Shown here in pieces: positions 37,764-46,496 of a stretch of 64,000 bases of DNA. How positions within the stretch are numbered: the stretch's first letter is position 1; each line of letters begins with the position of its first letter. The DNA comes from Planctomycetota bacterium (GTDB lineage: Bacteria > Planctomycetota > UBA1135 > GCA-002686595). The position numbers were made by a program, and so were the translations under genes. Location: NCBI GenBank assembly GCA_020853575.1, contig JADYYP010000010.1, forward strand, positions 48,795-112,794, written 5' to 3'. The notes beneath the pieces were generated by a model. That model saw only the letters and a program-made list of their open reading frames with translations, made no database searches and was not told the DNA's origin.

Positions 37764-37905
37764 GTGAACCCCTCGAAACGCGGCGCGTTGGAGTCCCACC
37801 TGGACGGGTGTCCGTCCGCCCCATCCACGCCCGCGCGGGTCGCATCGTCTCGCTCAGCCCTTCGCAAAGGCGGAGCACGGCGCGCCGATCCCCTGGAGAA
37901 CGTCG

Positions 37906-39486
37906 ATGACCCAGCAGCAGAACGACTATTCGAACATCCACATCGAGTCCTCGATGCCCAAGCCCTGGGAGCGCGAGGCCACGTTCAACGACGTCCTGTA
38001 CGACTGGATGGGTCGTGCGCCCTGGCTGGCGATCTCCGCCGCGGCCCACGTCGTGATCGTGCTGATCATGATGGCGATCCCCTGGGAGCAGATGGGCACC
38101 AAGCAGGAGAAGAAGATCGAGGCCAGCCTCGACCAGGCTCCCGAAGAGGTCTTCGAGGATCCGCCGCCGGAGGAACCGGAGGAGATCGAGGAAGAGGAGC
38201 CCACCGAGGAGCCGGTCCTCAAGGACGCGGAAGTCTCCGACCACAACGAGGACGACACCAACCAGGACTTCGAGTCGGTCCAGGGCGACCCGGACTTCAC
38301 CTCGGACTCGCCCTTCGACTCCAAGGCCTTCAACGACGCGATCGGCATCGGCGGCGGCGCCGGCGGCAAGTTCGGTGGTCGCTTCGGCGGCCGGAAGAAC
38401 CTCAAGGCGCGCGGCGGCTCGGGCACCGAGCAGGCGCTCAAGGACGGCCTCGAGTGGCTGCGCTGGCACCAGTCGGAAGACGGCTCCTGGGACTCCGACG
38501 GCTTCATGACCAACTGCGGCCACATCGCCGCGGGCCAGACCTGCAAGGACCCCGGTGAAGCGCAGCACGACGTCGGCATGACCGGCTTGGCGCTGCTGGC
38601 CTTCCTGGGTGACGGCAACACCACGCGCGAGGGCCCCTACAAGGAGCAGGTCGCCAAGGGCATCAACTGGCTCAAGACCCAACAGGACCCCGACCTGGGC
38701 CTGATCGGCGAGCAAGTCGGCCACGCGTTCATCTACAACCACGCCATCGCCGCGCTGTCGGTGTGCGAGGCCTACTACTTCTCCAAGTCGCCGCTGATCA
38801 AGCGCACCGCGCAAGACGCGATCAAGTTCATCGGTCAGGCGCGCAATCCCTACGGCGCCTGGCGCTACAACTACCCGCCGACCGGCGAGTCCGACACCTC
38901 GGTCACCGGCTGGTGCGTGTTCGCGCTCAAGTCCGCCGAAGAGGCCGGCCTGACGATCGACCATGCGGCCTTCAAGGACGCCGAGTCGTTCATCATCGAG
39001 ATGACCGACCCCGCCACCGGCCGCTGCGGATACGACAGTGTCGGCAGCCAGAGCTCGCGCATCACGCGCGTCAACGACCACTTCCCGCCGGAGAACGGTG
39101 AGGCCATGTCGGCCGTGGCGCTGCTGTGTCGCTTCTTCCTCGGCCAAGATCCCGAGAAGGAACCGATGATGGCCAAGCACGCCGATCTGCTGGCGAAGAA
39201 GCTCCCCAAGTGGGATCCGGACTCCAAGACGATCGACTTCTACTACTGGTACTACGGTTCCTACGCGATGTACCAGATGGGCGGCACCAAGTACTGGGAC
39301 GTCTGGAACAAGGCGATGAAGACCGCGGTGGTCGAGTCGCAGCGCAAGGAAGGCGACGAGAAGGGCTCGTGGGATGCCACGGTCGATCCCTGGGGCTACG
39401 CCGGCGGCCGCGTCTACACGACGGCGCTGGGAGTACTGTGCCTCGAGGTCTACTTCCGCTACGCCAAGGTGCTCGGCGCACGCTGA
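37906..39486 (+). CDS. Membrane-anchored squalene-cyclase-fold (alpha/alpha toroid) protein, paralogue 1
   Basis: 526 aa, GGAG 8 nt upstream. After about 36 cytoplasmic residues comes one membrane helix (LAISAAAHVVIVLIMMAI), then a long acidic, Pro-rich linker (EEVFEDPPPEEPEEIEEEEP) like that of TonB-type proteins, a Gly-rich segment (GIGGGAGGKFGGRFGG), and the toroid with QW-like repeats (QSEDGSWDSDG, QDPDLGL). The DxDD and DCTAE motifs of true terpene cyclases are not found, so it is probably a binding or structural domain. Highly conserved core pieces, DTSVTGWCVFALKSA and GRCGYDSVGSQSSRITRVNDHFPPENGEA-like, are shared with the next two genes. Role unknown. Confidence 0.85.
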   Translation: MTQQQNDYSNIHIESSMPKPWEREATFNDVLYDWMGRAPWLAISAAAHVVIVLIMMAIPWEQMGTKQEKKIEASLDQAPEEVFEDPPPEEPEEIEEEEPTEEPVLKDAEVSDHNEDDTNQDFESVQGDPDFTSDSPFDSKAFNDAIGIGGGAGGKFGGRFGGRKNLKARGGSGTEQALKDGLEWLRWHQSEDGSWDSDGFMTNCGHIAAGQTCKDPGEAQHDVGMTGLALLAFLGDGNTTREGPYKEQVAKGINWLKTQQDPDLGLIGEQVGHAFIYNHAIAALSVCEAYYFSKSPLIKRTAQDAIKFIGQARNPYGAWRYNYPPTGESDTSVTGWCVFALKSAEEAGLTIDHAAFKDAESFIIEMTDPATGRCGYDSVGSQSSRITRVNDHFPPENGEAMSAVALLCRFFLGQDPEKEPMMAKHADLLAKKLPKWDPDSKTIDFYYWYYGSYAMYQMGGTKYWDVWNKAMKTAVVESQRKEGDEKGSWDATVDPWGYAGGRVYTTALGVLCLEVYFRYAKVLGAR

Positions 39487-39513
39487 AGCACGCCGCGAGC
39501 GAGTTTCCCTGGG

Positions 39514-39540
39514 GGCCCGTGGGCGAATCGCCCGCGGGCC
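39514..39540 (+). terminator. Hairpin after toroid paralogue 1
   Basis: Stem of 12 bp (39514-39525 with 39529-39540, one G-T pair) and a 3-nt loop AAT, followed by a weak T-rich stretch (ttctgcattc). Possible intrinsic terminator or mRNA-stabilising hairpin. Confidence 0.6.
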
Positions 39541-39558
39541 TTCTGCATTCGAGGGCGC

Positions 39559-39564
39559 TAGGTT
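39559..39564 (+). promoter_or_regulatory. -10 box TAGGTT before toroid paralogue 2
   Basis: TAGGTT ends 6 nt before ATG 39571, just after the hairpin, so paralogue 2 may have its own start. Confidence 0.35.
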
Positions 39565-39570
39565 GTCGCG

Positions 39571-40659
39571 ATGCGCCACGTTCTCGCCTTCGCGTTGTCG
39601 TGTGCGGGTCTCGGACTCGCCGCGTGCGTCTCGTCGCCCACCGCCGTCGATCCGAGCGCGCTCGAACGCGCCTGGTCACCGACGGAGCTGCAGCTGGCGG
39701 AGTCGATCCGCTGGCTGATCGCCCATCAGGCCGAGGATGGCTCGTGGCCCAACGAGGTCGCGCCGCACAACACCGTTGCGACCACCTCGCTCGCGGTGCT
39801 GGCGCTGACGCTCGACCGCGAGCCCTCGCGCCAGGAGAGCAACAAGGAGCCCGTGGTCGCGGGCGTCAAGTGGCTGCTGGGCCAGATGGACAAGCACGGT
39901 TTCGTGGGCCCGCGCGTCGGTTCGCAATACCACTACAACCAAGGGCTAGCGGCGTACGCCTTGAGCGAGGCCTACGGCAAATCGAAGTCGTTCCTCCTGC
40001 GGCCCTACGCGCAGCGCGCGATCCGCTACGTGCTCGCGGCGCGCAATCCCGACAAGGCCTGGCGCTACGACATGCCGCCGAACGGCGAGAACGACACCAG
40101 CGTGACCGGTTGGATGGTGCTCGCGCTCGACGCCGCGCGGCGCGCAGGTCTCGAGATCGATGAACAGGCCCTCGCCGGCGCGTTGACCTGGCTCGACGAA
40201 GTCACCGATCCCGCGACAGGTCGCTGTGGCTACGACCGACCGGGCTCGGGCTCGTCGCGCGTGGCGCGCGTCAACGATCAGTTTCCGCCGGAGAGCGGTG
40301 AGGCGTTGACCGCGGTCGCGGTCCTGTGCCGCGAGCTCTGCGCTGAGGGCCGCGGTCCGCTGCAGGCCAAGCAGCTCACGCTGCTGCGAGGTCGACCGCC
40401 GCTGTGGTCCGGCGACGGACTGGGCAACGATTTCTACTACTGGTACTTCGCCACGCGAGCGCTGGCTCGCGCGGGAGACCTACCCGCCTGGAGCGCGTGG
40501 AGCCGCGTGCTGGAGACCTCGCTGGCCGACGCGCAGGTGCGCGAGCGCGAGCAGGCCGGCAGTTTCGATCCCGTCGATCCTTGGGGGCACGCAGGCGGAC
40601 GCGTGTACTCGACGGCGTTGCTCACCTTGTGCATGCACGAGTTGGCCGCGGCGCACTGA
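39571..40659 (+). CDS. Lipoprotein squalene-cyclase-fold toroid protein, paralogue 2
   Basis: 362 aa with a lipoprotein signal ending in LGLAAC (lipobox LAAC, Cys at about residue 19). There is no membrane helix or acidic linker; the toroid begins almost at once with ESIRWLIAHQAEDGSWPNE. The core blocks shared with paralogues 1 and 3 are retained: WRYDMPPNGENDTSVTGWM, DPATGRCGYD, RVNDQFPPESGEALTAVAVLCR, FYYWYFATRA and DPWGHAGGRVYSTALLTLC. Cyclase catalytic motifs are absent. Lipid-anchored, so it likely lies on the periplasmic face near the other two anchored paralogues. Confidence 0.82.
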   Translation: MRHVLAFALSCAGLGLAACVSSPTAVDPSALERAWSPTELQLAESIRWLIAHQAEDGSWPNEVAPHNTVATTSLAVLALTLDREPSRQESNKEPVVAGVKWLLGQMDKHGFVGPRVGSQYHYNQGLAAYALSEAYGKSKSFLLRPYAQRAIRYVLAARNPDKAWRYDMPPNGENDTSVTGWMVLALDAARRAGLEIDEQALAGALTWLDEVTDPATGRCGYDRPGSGSSRVARVNDQFPPESGEALTAVAVLCRELCAEGRGPLQAKQLTLLRGRPPLWSGDGLGNDFYYWYFATRALARAGDLPAWSAWSRVLETSLADAQVREREQAGSFDPVDPWGHAGGRVYSTALLTLCMHELAAAH

Positions 40660-40769
40660 GCATCGAGCATGCGCGATGCGCGCGTGAACTCGAGCGCGCA
40701 CGCCGCGTTGAGACGCGCACCCAAGCCGCCGCCGACGGAGCGTTCCCCGCAACCCAAGGAGAACGCCTC

Positions 40770-42323
40770 ATGGCCCATCACAACTCGGATCGAATGGTCG
40801 CCAGCCTGCCGCTGCGACCGGACTTCCACGACGCGCTGGCGGAGTGGATGGAACGCGCGCCGTGGCTCGCGCTCTCGGCCGCGGCGCACGTGGTGCTCGC
40901 GCTGGTGTTGATGGCGATTCCCTGGGAGCAGTTGCGCTCGGAAAGCGAGCGCGTCTTCGTCGCCGAGGTGCTCGCGCCGGAGCCCGAGGTCTTCGACGAT
41001 CCGCCTCTCGAGGAGCCGCCCGAGCTGCCCGAGGTGACGGAGCTCGTCGAGCCGCAACTGGTCGACGCCAACGACCCGACGGAGCCCACCGACGTCGCCG
41101 ACGTGTCGGACGAGAGGCCACTGGGCGAGCTCGATGCGCACTCGGATGCGACGTTCGAGGCCCCGAGCTTCAATCCGGTGATCGGGGTCGGCGGCGGCGC
41201 GGGCAGCAAGTTCGGATCACGCTTCGGCGACGGCCGGGGCAAGCGCGGCGGTGGCGGCGTGGGCACCGAGCAGTCGTTGCGCGACGCACTCGCCTGGCTG
41301 CGCGCGCACCAAGCGCCCGATGGCTCGTGGGACGCCGACGGTTTCGCGGCGCAGTGCGGCCGCTTGGGAGCGACGCGCTGCGCCGATCCGGGAGAGGGCG
41401 CCCACGATGTCGGCGTCACGGCACTGGCGCTCTTGGCGTTCCTGGGCGACGGCCACACCACGCTGGGCGGCGTGCACCGCGACGTCGTCGCGCGCGGCGT
41501 GCGTTGGTTGCGCGAGCAGCAGGATCCCGACAGCGGATTGGTCGGCGCGGCCGTCGGCCACGCGTTTCTGTACGACCACGCGATCGCCACTCTCGCGTTG
41601 TGCGAGGCCTACTACTTCTCGCGCTCTCCGTCGCTCAAGCGGCCCGCGCAGGAAGCCGCAAACTACCTCTCGAGAGCCCGCAATCGCTACGGCGTGTGGC
41701 GCTACGACGTGCCTCCCAGCGGCCAGAACGACACCAGCGTCACGGGCTGGTGCCTGTTCGCCTTGCAGAGCGCGCGCGAATCGGGGCTCGCGGTCGACGA
41801 CGAGGCCTTCGTGGCAACACGCAACTGGCTCGACGAGGTCACCGATCCCCGGACCGGACGCTGTGGATACGACTCGATCGGCGGCCTGAGCTCGCGCGTC
41901 CCGCGCGTCAACGACGTGTTCCCACCGGAAAAGGGCGAGGCCATGACCGCGGTCGCGCTCCTGTGCCGCTTCTTCCTGGGCGAGGATCCGGCCCACAGCT
42001 CTGCGATGCGCAAGCACGCCGAGTTGCTGCGCGCCAAGCCGCCGCGCTGGGATCCGAGCGATCGCTCGATCGACGTCTACTACTGGTACTACGGCACGTA
42101 CGCGATGTACCAGATGGGCGGCTCGAAGGACTGGGAGCAATGGAACCGCGCGATGAAGTCGGCGGTGGTCGATTCGCAGCGCAAGGACGGCGACGAGCGA
42201 GGCTCGTGGGATGCCGCGCCCGATGCATGGGGGCACTCCGGCGGACGCGTGTACACGACGGCGATGATGTCGCTGTGCCTCGAGGTGTACTTCCGCTACT
42301 CGCGCGTGCTCGGCGCACGTTGA
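40770..42323 (+). CDS. Membrane-anchored squalene-cyclase-fold toroid protein, paralogue 3
   Basis: 517 aa from ATG 40770 with AAGGAG 8 nt upstream; the frame is open further upstream but without a ribosome site. Same architecture as paralogue 1: a polar N-terminus ending DALAEWMERAPW, membrane helix (LALSAAAHVVLALVLMAIPW), acidic Pro-rich linker (EVFDDPPLEEPPELPEV), Gly-rich hinge (GVGGGAGSKFGSRFG), then toroid with QAPDGSWDADG, DTSVTGWCLFALQSA and GRCGYDSIGGLSSRVPRVNDVF. Paralogue 1 and 3 align end to end, whereas paralogue 2 lacks the anchor and linker. No catalytic cyclase motif. It is followed by the S1 protein gene after 123 bp. Confidence 0.85.
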   Translation: MAHHNSDRMVASLPLRPDFHDALAEWMERAPWLALSAAAHVVLALVLMAIPWEQLRSESERVFVAEVLAPEPEVFDDPPLEEPPELPEVTELVEPQLVDANDPTEPTDVADVSDERPLGELDAHSDATFEAPSFNPVIGVGGGAGSKFGSRFGDGRGKRGGGGVGTEQSLRDALAWLRAHQAPDGSWDADGFAAQCGRLGATRCADPGEGAHDVGVTALALLAFLGDGHTTLGGVHRDVVARGVRWLREQQDPDSGLVGAAVGHAFLYDHAIATLALCEAYYFSRSPSLKRPAQEAANYLSRARNRYGVWRYDVPPSGQNDTSVTGWCLFALQSARESGLAVDDEAFVATRNWLDEVTDPRTGRCGYDSIGGLSSRVPRVNDVFPPEKGEAMTAVALLCRFFLGEDPAHSSAMRKHAELLRAKPPRWDPSDRSIDVYYWYYGTYAMYQMGGSKDWEQWNRAMKSAVVDSQRKDGDERGSWDAAPDAWGHSGGRVYTTAMMSLCLEVYFRYSRVLGAR

Positions 42324-42446
42324 AGCGCGTGAAGCAGCACGGATGCGTTTTCCTAGCGTGGGCGCAGCGCCTCACCAGGCGCGGTCTCCGCCGCTGGACC
42401 GGCCCTCCCAGCGTGCTAGGATTCGGCTCCTGGGGGGGTGCGTTCC

Positions 42447-43631
42447 ATGCGCGATCCGCGATCCGAGCCCGTTCAAGGTCCCGACCACGGCGCTCACACG
42501 CTCAAGGTGTGGAACGGCGTCGTGGTCGGCGTGTATGGCGACGACGTGTTCGTGGAGCTCGGTCCGCGGATGCAGGGCGTGATCAGCGTGCGACAGTTCG
42601 CGCTTCGCCCGCGCATCGGCGACACGCACGAGTACACCTTGCGCGGACGCGAGGACGGCCTGTGGGCCTTGGCCCTGCGCGAGAGCGCCAGCCTCTCGAC
42701 CTGGGAAACGATGGAGAAGGGCAGCCTGGTGCACGCGCGCGCGATCCGCGCCGACCGCGACGGACTGGAGCTCAAGATCGGTCCATTGCACGCCTTCATG
42801 CCCAAGTCGCACACCGGCTTGCCGCGCGACCAGCGCCCCGACGTCCTGGTCGGCAAGACCATGACCTGCGAGGTGATCGAGGTCGACAGCGAGCGCCAGC
42901 GCGTGCTGGTCTCGCGCAAGCTCGTCGCCCAACGCGAGCGCGACGACGACCGCCAGCGCGATGTCGGCGCACTCTCCGTCGGCCAGGTCGTGCACGGCCG
43001 CGTGACACGTCTCGAGCCCTACGGAGCCTTCGTGAGCTTCGGTCGCGGGCTCGAGGGCATGATCCACGTCTCGAACCTGGCCTACGAGCGCGTCGAGCAT
43101 CCCGGTGCGTTGCTCCAACTGGGCCAGACGGTGAGCGCCAAGGTGCTCGCACTGCGCAACGGCGGCAAGCGCATCGCGCTCGGCCTCAAGCAGATGGACG
43201 AGAGCCCTTGGCGCGAGCTCGAGCGGCGCCTGCCGCTGGGCCGCATCGTCGAGGGCACCGTGAAGCGCGTGCTGCCCTTCGGTGCGTTCGTCGGCGTCCT
43301 GCCCGGCATCGAGGGCCTGGTGCACAACACGCAAGCCGAGCTGCGCGGACACAAGGACTTGCGCGCGCAGCTGCAGCCCGGCGAGCGCATCTCCGTGCGC
43401 GTGCTGTCGATCGACGCGCCGCAGGAGCGCTTGGCCTTGTCGCTGCTGCACGTCGACGGGCGAGCGATCCTGGCCGACGAAGCGCCGTCGCACGCGACCT
43501 TCGAAGCTCTCCTGGGCGAAGCCGCGGCGCGCGGCACGGCGCTCAACAGCGGGTTGGGACGACTGCTGCGTGGTGCGCTCGATGACGCGCGCAAGACTCG
43601 GGCGGTCAGCGACCGCGCTCCCGACGCCTGA
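42447..43631 (+). CDS. S1 RNA-binding domain protein (ribosomal protein S1-like)
   Basis: 394 aa from ATG 42447 (GTG 42438 in frame is an alternative), with a G-rich ribosome site 9 nt upstream. Four S1-type OB-fold units are seen: a degenerate first (VWNGVVVGVYGDDVFVELG), a second (SLVHARAIRADRDGLELKIGPL), a canonical third (GQVVHGRVTRLEPYGAFVSF, GLEGMIHVSNLA) and a canonical fourth (GRIVEGTVKRVLPFGAFVGV, GIEGLVHNTQ). Units 3 and 4 are the RNA-binding type. It resembles shortened S1/RpsA-like proteins that may aid translation initiation or RNA turnover. Whether it is the main S1 of this organism cannot be decided. Confidence 0.85.
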   Translation: MRDPRSEPVQGPDHGAHTLKVWNGVVVGVYGDDVFVELGPRMQGVISVRQFALRPRIGDTHEYTLRGREDGLWALALRESASLSTWETMEKGSLVHARAIRADRDGLELKIGPLHAFMPKSHTGLPRDQRPDVLVGKTMTCEVIEVDSERQRVLVSRKLVAQRERDDDRQRDVGALSVGQVVHGRVTRLEPYGAFVSFGRGLEGMIHVSNLAYERVEHPGALLQLGQTVSAKVLALRNGGKRIALGLKQMDESPWRELERRLPLGRIVEGTVKRVLPFGAFVGVLPGIEGLVHNTQAELRGHKDLRAQLQPGERISVRVLSIDAPQERLALSLLHVDGRAILADEAPSHATFEALLGEAAARGTALNSGLGRLLRGALDDARKTRAVSDRAPDA

Positions 43632-43758
43632 CGCTCGCGCGCGCCGTGCGCTCCAGGGACCGGGCGAGATCTCGGGCCCGACGTCCAGCGCCTTGAGAGC
43701 GACGGCGCGGTCGACTGCTTGGGCTCGTATCCCGATTGCCTGACGAGCTCATCCCAAC

Positions 43759-44100
43759 TCAACCGACGCGTCGACTGAAGAGCTCCAGGAACTCGCGCAC
43801 GTTGGCGCGGTCGCGCGCGAACAAGGCGCCTGCGGTCTGCGAGCGCAAGCTGACCGTCGCCGAGGGGATGCCCTGCGGCCCATGCACGGAGATCGTGATC
43901 TGAGCTCGACCTCTGAGCCAGCCGCCGGAGCGCTCGCATTCGAGCGTGCCTGCGGCAGCGTCCTCGCGCACGATGCGCCAAGCCGGCAGGTCGGAGGCCA
44001 AGTTCTTGGCCTCGGCCCAGACCTCCTCCCAGCGCACGGCCACGCGCAGCGGCCTGTGCAGCGGATCAGCGGCGTCGTCGCGGGTCTCGAACACACCCAT
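43759..44100 (-). CDS. DUF1499-like protein
   Basis: 113 aa from ATG 44100 (TTG 44112 in frame upstream). No signal peptide. The sequence pattern EEVWAEAKNLASDLPAWRIVRED, then beta-rich ITISVHGP and SATVSLRSQTAGALFARDRANVREFLELF follows the layout of DUF1499 proteins (helix, beta sheet, SxxxGxxDxGxNxxRI-like end), although the last motif reads SQTAGALFARDRANV. Function unknown. It lies 27 bp downstream of rpsT on the same strand and may be co-transcribed. Confidence 0.65.
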   Translation of the reverse strand: MGVFETRDDAADPLHRPLRVAVRWEEVWAEAKNLASDLPAWRIVREDAAAGTLECERSGGWLRGRAQITISVHGPQGIPSATVSLRSQTAGALFARDRANVREFLELFSRRVG

Positions 44101-44127
44101 GCGAGCGTGCAACGAAACGCGTGGCGA

Positions 44128-44391
44128 CTACTTCGCGGCGGCGAGCTTGTTGAGCGCCTTCTGGAGGCGGCTCTTCTTGCGCGCGGCGGCGTTCTTGTGG
44201 ATCACGCCGACCTTGGCGGCCTTGTCGGCCTTGCTGACGGCTTCGCGCGCCAGCGCGACGCGCTTGTCGTGGGTGTCGGCGGAAACCGCGGCGCGGAGCG
44301 CGGACTTCACGGCGCTGCGGACAGCGCGGTTCTTGGTGCGGAGGCGGTTGTTCTGGCGAACGCGCTTGGCGGCTTGCTTGGAGTGCGTCAT
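44128..44391 (-). CDS. rpsT: 30S ribosomal protein bS20
   Basis: 87 aa, strongly basic and almost wholly helical. Typical bS20 features: THSKQAAKRVRQNNRLRTKN at the N-terminus and AKVGVIHKNAAARKKSRLQKALNKL near the C-terminus. Binds 16S rRNA at the base of the small subunit. Its ATG is 3 nt after the stop of the TPR gene, so both are on one transcript. This is an unusual partner gene for rpsT, which often stands alone. Confidence 0.97.
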   Translation of the reverse strand: MTHSKQAAKRVRQNNRLRTKNRAVRSAVKSALRAAVSADTHDKRVALAREAVSKADKAAKVGVIHKNAAARKKSRLQKALNKLAAAK

Positions 44392-44394
44392 GAC

Positions 44395-45732
44395 TTAGCG
44401 AAATCGTTCCATCTTGGCGGCTACGTCTCGGTAGCCGATGTCCACTTCGTACACACGAGCGTAGTTCGACCGCGCTTCGTCGGTCTGGCCCTCCGCCTCG
44501 GCGATTTGCCCGAGAGCATAGAGAACCTCCTTGGCCCGCTCGTCGATTTCTTGCACGCCCTCGAGGACGCGCAGATATTCACGCTTGGCGAGATCGGCGT
44601 AGCCCTTGCGCTGGAAGCACTGGGCCATGCCCATGCGCGCGTCGCGCTGCACGCGCGCGTCGGCCTGGGCCTTCTGGAACTCCGCCAGGGCCAGATCGAG
44701 GTCGTTCTTGCGCAGCAGGCGCTTGCCCAGCTGCAGGCGCAGCGAGGCGTCGCCAGGGTGGGTCTGGACGCGGTTCTTGAAGTCGATCACCTCGGCGTCG
44801 ACCAGATCGAGCTCCAGCCGACCGGCGAGCTCCGCGTTGCCGTCCTTGTCCGCGCGCGCGATCTTCTTCTTGATCACCTTGGCGCGCAGGTCGCCGAGCT
44901 TGCACACCAGCTCGAAGCTGTCCCTGCGGTATTGCTGCGCGCGCTCGGCGAAATCGAGCGCCGACTCGTAGTCCTTGAGGCGCTCGTTGACGTCGGCGAG
45001 CTTGAGCAGGATCTCCGGGTCCTTGGGATTGTCCGCGTAGAGCCCCTCCAGGCGCTCGCGCTCGCTGGCCCAGTCCTCGTCGGTCAGCTGGCGGCGCTTG
45101 GTGCGTTCCAAGTCGAGCGCTTGGTCCTTGTCCTTGATCTGCTCACGGCTGTGCTGCACCGAATCGAAGCGTCCGGCCCGCAGCGCCCGCTCGGCCGACA
45201 GGTCCTTGCGCGCCTTGAGCGCCTCTTGGTCGCGCGGATCGGCCTGCAGCGCCCGCTCGTAGTATTCGAGCGCCTTGGCGTGGTCGCCCTCGCGGTACAT
45301 CATCGCGCCGGCGCGCTTGAGTCCGTGCGGGTTCTTGGGCGCGATCTCGGCCAGGAACTCGTACACCACGCGCGCGGACTTGAAGTGACCCGCGCCTTCG
45401 AGCGCCAAGCCGAGCTCGAAGTTGGCGTCCTCGTCGAGCGGATTGCCCGAGAGGTACTGCTCGAGCGACTTGGCCGCCGCGGCGTGCTTGCCGGCCTTGG
45501 CGAGCGTCTTGGCCATGGCCAGCGGGCCGGCGCCGGCGAGCGCCTTGAACAGCTTGCCGCCGCCCTTGTTCTGCTCGTGGCGCCTCCGCAGGGCCTGGCG
45601 CAATCCGCCGCGCGCCTCGGCCAGATCGGGCTCGAGCTCGAGCAATTGCTGGTAGACCTCGATGGCGAAGTCCCAGTTGCGCCGCTTGAGCGCCTCGTCG
45701 GCCTTTTGGAGATGCTTGGAGTAATCGACCAC
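44395..45732 (-). CDS. TPR-repeat protein
   Basis: 445 aa from GTG 45732, where GAGG lies 8 nt upstream and the protein begins VVDYSKHLQKADEALKRRN; the frame extends up to 45774. TPR units are recognisable at RNWDFAIEVYQQLLELEPDLAEA, GNPLDEDANFELGLALEGAG, GDHAKALEYYERALQADPRDQEAL, YESALDFAERAQ and DLDLALAEFQKAQADARVQRDARMG. No signal peptide, so a cytoplasmic scaffold or adaptor is likely. It is driven by the canonical promoter at 45865-45893 and precedes rpsT with a 3-nt gap, suggesting a link to translation or growth control. Partner unknown. Confidence 0.85.
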   Translation of the reverse strand: MVDYSKHLQKADEALKRRNWDFAIEVYQQLLELEPDLAEARGGLRQALRRRHEQNKGGGKLFKALAGAGPLAMAKTLAKAGKHAAAAKSLEQYLSGNPLDEDANFELGLALEGAGHFKSARVVYEFLAEIAPKNPHGLKRAGAMMYREGDHAKALEYYERALQADPRDQEALKARKDLSAERALRAGRFDSVQHSREQIKDKDQALDLERTKRRQLTDEDWASERERLEGLYADNPKDPEILLKLADVNERLKDYESALDFAERAQQYRRDSFELVCKLGDLRAKVIKKKIARADKDGNAELAGRLELDLVDAEVIDFKNRVQTHPGDASLRLQLGKRLLRKNDLDLALAEFQKAQADARVQRDARMGMAQCFQRKGYADLAKREYLRVLEGVQEIDERAKEVLYALGQIAEAEGQTDEARSNYARVYEVDIGYRDVAAKMERFR

Positions 45733-45864
45733 GGTCTGACCTCGCTCGGACGCGCCTGGACGCGCCGCGCCCACCGTTCACGCCGGAAGGGCTCGATCCG
45801 CGCCGGAACGGGCCTGTCTAGACACCGCGTGGCGGGTGGTTGTGCGCCGAAACGAAGGCCGAGC

Positions 45865-45893
45865 AGAGTAGCGGCGTGCGCGAAAAGCGTCAA
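45865..45893 (-). promoter_or_regulatory. Canonical sigma-70 promoter for the TPR-rpsT operon
   Basis: On the minus strand TTGACG (45888-45893), 17-nt spacer, TACTCT (45865-45870). About 130 nt before the GTG start at 45732. One of the few places in the window with both boxes well spaced. Confidence 0.75.
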
Positions 45894-45947
45894 CGCAGGC
45901 TATCCTCCGCGCCCACTCGTGTCCCAAGGACCGCACCCGATTCTGCG

Positions 45948-46496
45948 ATGAGCGCGCCCCTCGATTTTCGCCTGACGCTGTACCCCGACCCGCTGCTGCG
46001 CAAGGTCTCCAGCCCGGTTGTGGCCTTCGACGCGGATCTGGTCGCGACCGTGCGGGCGATGTTCGAGCTGATGTACCGCTCTCGCGGAGTGGGCTTGGCG
46101 GCACCCCAGGCCGGCCTCGACCTGCGCATCCTGGTGGCCAACCCGGCGGGCGAGCCCGAGAAGTCCTACGAAGAGCTGGTCCTGATCAACGCCACGATCC
46201 TGGACCGCTCGGGCCCGGTGACGCTGTACGAAGAGGGCTGCCTGTCGTTCCCGCAGATCTACGCGGAGGTCAAGCGACCCGAGCGCTGCAAGGTCGCCTA
46301 CCAGGACCTGTCGGGGCAGCGCATCGAGCGCGAATTCGAGGGCTTCGCCTCGCGCGTCGTGCAGCACGAGTACGACCACCTCGAGGGCGTGCTGCTCGTC
46401 GACCGCATGTCCCCCGCCGACAAGCTGCGCCACAAGCTCGCGTTGGCGGAACTGGTCGAGACCTACAAGCGCAACCGGGCCGGCGCACGGACGTGA
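45948..46496 (+). CDS. def: Peptide deformylase
   Basis: 182 aa from ATG 45948. Removes the N-formyl group from new proteins. All three metal/active-site motifs are present: GVGLAAPQ near residue 50, EGCLSFP near residue 98, and QHEYDHLEG with ligands H140 and H144 and catalytic E141. The insert and C-terminal length fit the type I/II bacterial enzymes. It overlaps ribF by 4 bp (GTGA), so the two are translationally coupled. TATCCT at 45901-45906 may be its -10. Confidence 0.97.
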   Translation: MSAPLDFRLTLYPDPLLRKVSSPVVAFDADLVATVRAMFELMYRSRGVGLAAPQAGLDLRILVANPAGEPEKSYEELVLINATILDRSGPVTLYEEGCLSFPQIYAEVKRPERCKVAYQDLSGQRIEREFEGFASRVVQHEYDHLEGVLLVDRMSPADKLRHKLALAELVETYKRNRAGART

